Below, in pieces: positions 1 through 5,095 of a stretch of 5,095 bases of DNA (its first letter is position 1; each line of letters begins with the position of its first letter). The translations under genes were made by a program, and so were the position numbers. This DNA comes from Burkholderiales bacterium (lineage in GTDB: Bacteria > Pseudomonadota > Gammaproteobacteria > Burkholderiales > CAIKXV01): the NCBI GenBank assembly GCA_019751575.1, contig JAIENF010000695.1, positions 1 to 5,095 on the forward strand. The letters run 5' to 3'. Below the pieces are notes generated by a model, which had not been told where the DNA came from, ran no database searches, and saw only the letters and a program-made list of their open reading frames with translations.

Positions 1-2378
<2,378 letters not shown>

Positions 2379-2380
<2 letters not shown>

Positions 2381-2415
2381 TCGCCCCGCGCCGCCCCCTG
2401 CGCCGCGGGGCGGTC
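2379..2415 (+). terminator. GC-rich hairpin after eno, terminator or attenuator-like
   Basis: Bases 2379-2390 pair with 2404-2415 to give a 12-bp stem (one T-G wobble at 2381/2413, otherwise Watson-Crick) with a 13-base loop. The left arm begins within the eno stop codon TGA. The hairpin is followed by GTTTC, so there are only three T residues and no real U-tract. It may act as a partial Rho-independent terminator that lowers read-through from highly expressed eno into ftsB, or as a 3'-end stabiliser of eno mRNA. The fold is directly visible; the role is inferred. Confidence 0.6.
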
Positions 2416-2438
2416 GTTTCCCGCGTCGGGGACGTTCG

Positions 2439-2777
2439 ATGAGGCTGCTCAGCCTGGGCCTGGCGGTGCTCATCGCGCTGCTTCAGGTGCCCCTGTGGAT
2501 CGGCAAGGGCAGCTGGCTGCGGGTCTGGGAAGTCGACCGGCAACTCGTCGCGCAACGCGAGGTCAATGGGCGCCTGTCGAAGCGCAACGAGGCACTCGAG
2601 GCCGAAGTGCGGGACCTCAAGACGGGGTTCGAAGCGATCGAGGAGCGCGCCCGCGCCGAACTCGGCATGATCCGCCAGGACGAACTGTTCATCCAGGTGC
2701 TGGGTGCCGAGCCGGCCACGCCGGCCCGTGGCGTCCCCGGCAAGGGGAATCTTGCGCCGCCGGGCGCACCGCGCTGA
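2439..2777 (+). CDS. ftsB: cell division protein FtsB (DivIC/FtsL-like)
   Basis: This 112-residue bitopic inner-membrane protein is a divisome component that forms a complex with FtsL and FtsQ and helps activate septal peptidoglycan synthesis by FtsW/FtsI. Residues 1-2 are cytoplasmic. Residues 3-21 form one hydrophobic TM helix ending in the family-typical L-W-I-G-K-G (19-24). Residues about 31-62 form a charged coiled coil with heptad-like Leu/Val spacing. The conserved [14 protein letters not shown] segment is at 65-78. A Pro/Gly/Ala-rich tail (about 90-112) replaces the different tail of the 103-residue E. coli protein. The start at 2439 puts the TM right at the N terminus as in the family; GGGGA at 2428-2432 is a plausible Shine-Dalgarno. 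The position directly after eno is the classic ftsB location. The hairpin before it suggests partial uncoupling from eno transcription. Confidence 0.93.
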   Translation: MRLLSLGLAVLIALLQVPLWIGKGSWLRVWEVDRQLVAQREVNGRLSKRNEALEAEVRDLKTGFEAIEERARAELGMIRQDELFIQVLGAEPATPARGVPGKGNLAPPGAPR

Positions 2778-2822
2778 CCGTCCTGCCCCCTCCAGAAACC
2801 GCTTCCTGAGCCGTTCTTTCCG

Positions 2823-2849
2823 GCCAGCGGAACGTTTCCTGCCGCTGGC
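2823..2849. repeat. inverted repeat, 8-bp stem, downstream of ftsB
   Basis: GCCAGCGG (2823-2830) pairs perfectly with CCGCTGGC (2842-2849) across an 11-base loop. No T-tract follows on either strand, so it is not a standard intrinsic terminator. It lies 46 bases after the ftsB stop and could be a transcript 3'-end structure. In DNA of this GC content a stem of this size can also arise by chance. Confidence 0.4.
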
Positions 2850-2894
2850 GTCAGACGGCACGCCGCCTTCCGTGCGGACGTCCGGTTCCGGCCT

Positions 2895-2935
2895 GGCGTG
2901 CCCCCGATTGGTGCGTCCGGCAGGCGGGGCGCGCC
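2895..2935. repeat. inverted repeat, 10-bp stem, upstream of the chemoreceptor gene
   Basis: GGCGTGCCCC (2895-2904) pairs with GGGGCGCGCC (2926-2935) with one T-G wobble and a 21-base loop. The loop is rather long, and there is no T-run after it. It could be a weak terminator remnant of the ftsB transcript or a structured leader of the chemotaxis transcript. The pairing is visible; function is unknown. Confidence 0.35.
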
Positions 2936-2986
2936 TCGCCGATTCAAGTTGTCCTGTGCACGGTCGCTAACAGGTCGAGAAGATCT

Positions 2987-2991
2987 GGAGG
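2987..2991 (+). promoter_or_regulatory. ribosome binding site of the chemoreceptor gene
   Basis: GGAGG lies four bases before the ATG at 2996. It is the best Shine-Dalgarno match in the window. The spacing is slightly short, but it fixes the receptor start and suggests that this gene begins its own translation unit, not coupled to ftsB. Confidence 0.75.
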
Positions 2992-2995
2992 CTCG

Positions 2996-4219
2996 ATGCA
3001 TTCATCGTTCGTTGAACGGCCGTTTTGCTGGAAGACGGCTACATCACTGGGACTGGCGGCGGCCGCAACGGCGGCCCAGGCCGGCTGGCTGCTGCTGTCC
3101 GGCCTGCAACTGCAGGCGCTCCCCGGAATCGTCGCGCTCGGTGCGCTGGTCGCCGCGGCGCTGTTCCTCCGCGCCCGCGGGGGCGCGGTACGGCCGGCCT
3201 CTGGCGCCGATCCAGACGCCGCACGGCTTGCGGATTCGCGCCTCTCGGCGACGCCCCTGGGCCAGGCGCTGTCCACGCATCGCGAGACGATCGCACGCGG
3301 CATGCAGTCGGTCGGTGGTGACATCGGCCGGACCAGCCACCTGTTGCAGGAGGCGGTCACCAGCCTGTCAGACAGCTTCCGCCAGATGCATGAACTGACC
3401 CGCCAGCAGCAGCAGATCACGCTGGACATCACGGCAGGGGACAGGGGCCACCAGCCGGGCCAGGAGCGGATCACCTTCGAGCGTTTCGTAGAGCACTCGT
3501 CCACGGCGATGCAGGCGCTGGTCGAGAACATCCTGAACAACAGCCAGGTCGGCATGACATTGGTGGGCCAGATGGAAACCGTGGACAGCCAGATAAAGAG
3601 TGCGCTTTCGATCCTGTCCGAAGTCGAGGGCATCTCGAAGCAGACTAACCTGCTCGCGCTGAACGCCGCGATCGAAGCGGCCCGCGCCGGCGAAGCGGGC
3701 CGGGGCTTCGCGGTGGTGGCAGACGAAGTGCGCAAGCTCTCCGGGCGCACCCACCACTTCAGCGAGCAGATCCGGCAGGAGATCGGCCGCGTGTGCGAGT
3801 CGCTCGGCGCAGCCGAGAAGGCCATCCATTCGATGGCTTCGCAGGACATGACCTTCGCACTGCACGCGAAGCGCGAAGCCGACGACATGACCGTGCAGGT
3901 CGCGCAGATCAACGCGGAGCTGGGCGATGCGATGAAGCGCAATGCCGTGCTGAGCGGCGACATGGAGACACGGGTCAGCGAGGCCATCACCGCGCTGCAG
4001 TTCCAGGACATCACCTCCCAGCTGCTGGCGAACTGCTGCAGCCGCGTCGAGATGGTCGAGCAGCTGTTCGAGGCGATCGAACGCGAATTCTCCGATGCAC
4101 CCGGCCGGCCGCCGGTCCAGCAGGTGATGGCGGAACTGCTGTCCCGGGCAGCGGCCATCGAAGCCCGCAACCCGGTCGCGCAGAAGCAGATGGCTGGCGG
4201 CGACATCGACCTTTTCTGA
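2996..4219 (+). CDS. membrane-anchored methyl-accepting chemotaxis protein with CheZ-like C-terminal motif
   Basis: This 407-residue chemoreceptor is expected to control CheA in an array at the inner membrane. Two hydrophobic segments (about residues 15-36 and 44-60) are separated by only a few residues, so no periplasmic ligand domain exists. No HAMP domain is recognisable; a helical region (about 85-200) interrupted by a Gly/Gln-rich stretch (147-157) leads to the signalling hairpin. The tip (210-250) is canonical, with [16 protein letters not shown] (215-230), A-G-E-A-G-R-G-F (231-238) and A-V-V-A-D-E-V-R (239-246). After the returning helix, residues 334-344 read [11 protein letters not shown]. 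Here Asp338 and Gln342 repeat the D-x-x-x-Q of the CheZ active site (F-Q-D-L-T-G-Q in E. coli). The protein ends G-G-D-I-D-L-F; a CheR-binding NWETF-type pentapeptide is missing. The start is set by GGAGG. cheY begins 27 bases downstream. The MCP assignment is firm; a phosphatase role is inference. Confidence 0.9.
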   Translation: MHSSFVERPFCWKTATSLGLAAAATAAQAGWLLLSGLQLQALPGIVALGALVAAALFLRARGGAVRPASGADPDAARLADSRLSATPLGQALSTHRETIARGMQSVGGDIGRTSHLLQEAVTSLSDSFRQMHELTRQQQQITLDITAGDRGHQPGQERITFERFVEHSSTAMQALVENILNNSQVGMTLVGQMETVDSQIKSALSILSEVEGISKQTNLLALNAAIEAARAGEAGRGFAVVADEVRKLSGRTHHFSEQIRQEIGRVCESLGAAEKAIHSMASQDMTFALHAKREADDMTVQVAQINAELGDAMKRNAVLSGDMETRVSEAITALQFQDITSQLLANCCSRVEMVEQLFEAIEREFSDAPGRPPVQQVMAELLSRAAAIEARNPVAQKQMAGGDIDLF

Positions 4220-4246
4220 GCAATTCAAAGAGACAGGCTGAACAAA

Positions 4247-4612
4247 ATGGCTAAGACAATCCTTGCGGTGGACGATTCCGCGTCGATACGACAGATGGTC
4301 GCGTTCACCCTGAAGAGCGCCGGCTACGACGTGGTCGAGGCCGTCGATGGCCAGGACGGGCTGGACAAGGCCAAGGCGAAGGCCGTGAACCTGGTGCTGA
4401 CCGACCAGAACATGCCCCGCATGGACGGCATCTCGCTGGTGAAGCAGCTGCGGGCGCTGCCCCAGCACAAGAGCACGCCCATCCTGATGCTGACCACGGA
4501 ATCCAGCGACCAGATGAAGGCGCAGGGCAAGGCCGCCGGCGCGACCGGATGGCTGGTCAAGCCGTTCGATCCCACGAAGCTGCTCGAAGTCGTCAAGAAG
4601 GTGATCGGCTGA
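4247..4612 (+). CDS. cheY: CheY-type single-domain response regulator
   Basis: The 121-residue protein is one receiver domain with no output domain, as in CheY, which accepts phosphate from CheA and in classical systems binds the flagellar switch protein FliM. Key residues are Asp9-Asp10 (Mg binding), Asp53 (phosphoacceptor, in L-T-D-Q-N-M-P), Asn55 (position of E. coli Asn59), Thr83 (position of Thr87) and Lys105 (in V-K-P-F). The switch aromatic, Tyr106 in E. coli, is Trp102 here (G-W-L-V-K). A purine-rich stretch (AAAGAGACAGG, 4227-4237) precedes the ATG as Shine-Dalgarno. It sits 27 bases after the receptor gene and 56 before cheA, so one operon is likely. The sequence alone cannot tell whether it drives a flagellar motor or another output such as type IV pili, because no flagellar or pilus gene is in the window. 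Receiver identity is certain; the CheY name rests on length and context. Confidence 0.93.
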   Translation: MAKTILAVDDSASIRQMVAFTLKSAGYDVVEAVDGQDGLDKAKAKAVNLVLTDQNMPRMDGISLVKQLRALPQHKSTPILMLTTESSDQMKAQGKAAGATGWLVKPFDPTKLLEVVKKVIG

Positions 4613-4629
4613 GGGCGCGCTGCGCGCCC
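4613..4629 (+). other. perfect GC hairpin directly after the cheY stop codon
   Basis: GGGCGCG (4613-4619) pairs with CGCGCCC (4623-4629) around a CTG triloop, beginning at the base after the cheY TGA. All seven pairs are G-C. No T-tract follows (the next bases are CGACCGG), so full intrinsic termination is unlikely. It may stabilise the 3' end of a receptor-cheY transcript or set a cheY-to-cheA expression ratio. The structure is visible; the role is inferred. Confidence 0.5.
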
Positions 4630-4656
4630 CGACCGGTCCAGGCGAACCAGGACGAC

Positions 4657-4660
4657 AGGA
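4657..4660 (+). promoter_or_regulatory. ribosome binding site of cheA
   Basis: AGGA lies eight bases before the ATG at 4669, an ordinary Shine-Dalgarno distance. This favours the start at 4669 over the second in-frame ATG at 4681, which would be 20 bases away. Confidence 0.6.
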
Positions 4661-4668
4661 ATACGCAG

Positions 4669-5095
4669 ATGTCGATCGACATGAGCCAGTTCTACCAGGT
4701 GTTCTTCGAGGAATGCGCAGAGCACCTGGCCAGCATGGAGACGCTGCTGCTCGACCTGGACCCGGTCCAACCGGATCCCGAGCAGCTGAATGCGATCTTC
4801 CGCGCGGCCCACTCCATCAAGGGCGGCGCCGGCACCTTCGGCTTCGGCGACATCGCGCGAACCACGCATTCCCTGGAGACCCTGCTGGACCGGCTGCGCA
4901 AGGAAGAGATCGCGCTGCGTCCGGAGATGATCGACGCCTTCCTGCAGGCCAAGGACGTGATCTCCGACCAGCTCGCCCGGCGCCGGGGCGAAACCAACAG
5001 CGAGCTGGACCCGGATGCGGCCGACGTGGTGATGAGGTGGCTCGACGTGCTGGCCGCGGACGATCCTTCCGCAGACCAGCCGCCGGCGGCACTCA
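4669..5095 (+). CDS. cheA: chemotaxis histidine kinase CheA, N-terminal P1 (HPt) part, cut by window end
   Basis: The open frame runs from 4669 off the right edge, giving 142 codons plus one base. CheA is the cytoplasmic kinase that autophosphorylates under chemoreceptor control and passes phosphate to CheY and CheB. Only the P1 histidine phosphotransfer domain is seen. Residues 6-30 form the first helix (F-Y-Q-V-F-F-E-E-C-A-E-H-L), and the motif I-F-R-A-A-H-S-I-K-G-G-A-G-T-F-G-F (43-59) contains the phosphorylated His48. The next helices carry H-S-L-E-T-L-L-D (67-74). From about residue 129 the sequence turns Ala/Pro/Asp-rich, as expected of the linker after P1. The P2 to P5 domains (CheY docking, dimerisation, ATP binding, CheW-like) must lie beyond the window, so the assignment as CheA and not another HPt protein rests on motif and neighbours. 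The second Met (residue 5) is a less likely start. Confidence 0.9.
   Translation, partial: MSIDMSQFYQVFFEECAEHLASMETLLLDLDPVQPDPEQLNAIFRAAHSIKGGAGTFGFGDIARTTHSLETLLDRLRKEEIALRPEMIDAFLQAKDVISDQLARRRGETNSELDPDAADVVMRWLDVLAADDPSADQPPAAL

Larger units (their letters stand above)
2778..2995. other. intergenic region between ftsB and the chemotaxis genes
   Basis: These 218 bases hold no convincing gene. The short open frames here are Arg/Pro/Ser-rich artefacts of high GC and have no recognisable domain. It contains two inverted repeats (2823-2849 and 2895-2935), a 10-base palindrome at 2875-2884 (CGGACGTCCG) and the ribosome binding site of the next gene. The region probably ends the ftsB transcript and begins the chemotaxis transcript. 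No promoter with good consensus could be identified: the best sigma70-like pair (TTCAAG at 2943, GCTAAC at 2966, 17-base spacer) matches only three of six bases in each box. No ispD sequence or remnant is seen. Confidence 0.6.

Noticed and set aside
2894..2914. Possible sigma54 promoter (TGGCGTG ... TTGGTGC)
   Set aside because: The GG and GC elements are not at the required 10-base separation.
2919..2945. Possible flagellar sigma28 promoter (GCCGAT at 2938) before the receptor gene
   Set aside because: Only the -10 half resembles the consensus GCCGATAA; the expected -35 position reads GGCAGGCG, matching TAAAGTTT in about two of eight bases.
2704..2970. 88-codon + strand open frame over the end of ftsB and the intergenic region
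   Set aside because: It overlaps ftsB in another frame, is Arg/Pro/Ser-rich, and has no good ribosome binding site or family resemblance.
2943..2971. Possible sigma70 promoter TTCAAG - 17 - GCTAAC before the receptor gene
   Set aside because: Only three of six matches in each box, which is close to chance; kept as a note in the intergenic entry, not as a feature.
2944..4468. Antisense open frames of 420 and 366 codons opposite the receptor and cheY
   Set aside because: The Ser/Cys/Arg-rich or His/Gln/Leu-rich wording is that of reverse-strand shadows, and the + strand carries clear MCP and CheY motifs.

Overview
The window is GC-rich (about two thirds G+C by eye), densely coded proteobacterial chromosome with every gene on the + strand. 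The order pyrG-kdsA-eno-ftsB is a conserved housekeeping block of Gamma- and Betaproteobacteria. KdsA shows a Gram-negative, LPS-making cell. The wording of enolase (for example its start and the region around residues 60-100) looks closer to the betaproteobacterial form than to the enterobacterial or Xanthomonas form. I place it as Gammaproteobacteria in the broad sense, possibly on the Burkholderiales/Rhodocyclales side. Nothing here fixes a genus.

Left half (1-2777): the last 58 codons of pyrG (CTP synthase, glutaminase end) overlap kdsA (KDO-8-phosphate synthase, metal-dependent Cys type) by one base. A 76-base gap leads to a complete eno (enolase). A strong GC hairpin that starts inside the eno stop codon separates eno from ftsB (divisome protein: one TM segment plus coiled coil). 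There is a metabolic thread: enolase makes the phosphoenolpyruvate that KdsA condenses with arabinose 5-phosphate, and CTP synthase makes the CTP that later activates KDO.

Middle (2778-2995): 218 bases with no convincing gene. It contains inverted repeats and, at its right end, a strong GGAGG ribosome binding site. The ispD gene that follows ftsB in many gammaproteobacteria is absent here.

Right half (2996-5095): the start of a chemotaxis operon, in the order membrane-anchored chemoreceptor, cheY, cheA (only the N-terminal phosphotransfer domain lies in the window). The receptor is unusual. It has two closely spaced TM segments, essentially no periplasmic domain and no recognisable HAMP. After the canonical signalling tip it continues into a helix carrying F-Q-D-x-x-x-Q, the pattern of the CheZ phosphatase active site, and it ends in an acidic tail with a terminal Phe. 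One reading is that a single polypeptide both couples to CheA and dephosphorylates the CheY encoded 27 bases downstream. This is the most interesting candidate in the window, and it is inference from motif resemblance only. The family itself is probably already in databases as a plain methyl-accepting chemotaxis protein.
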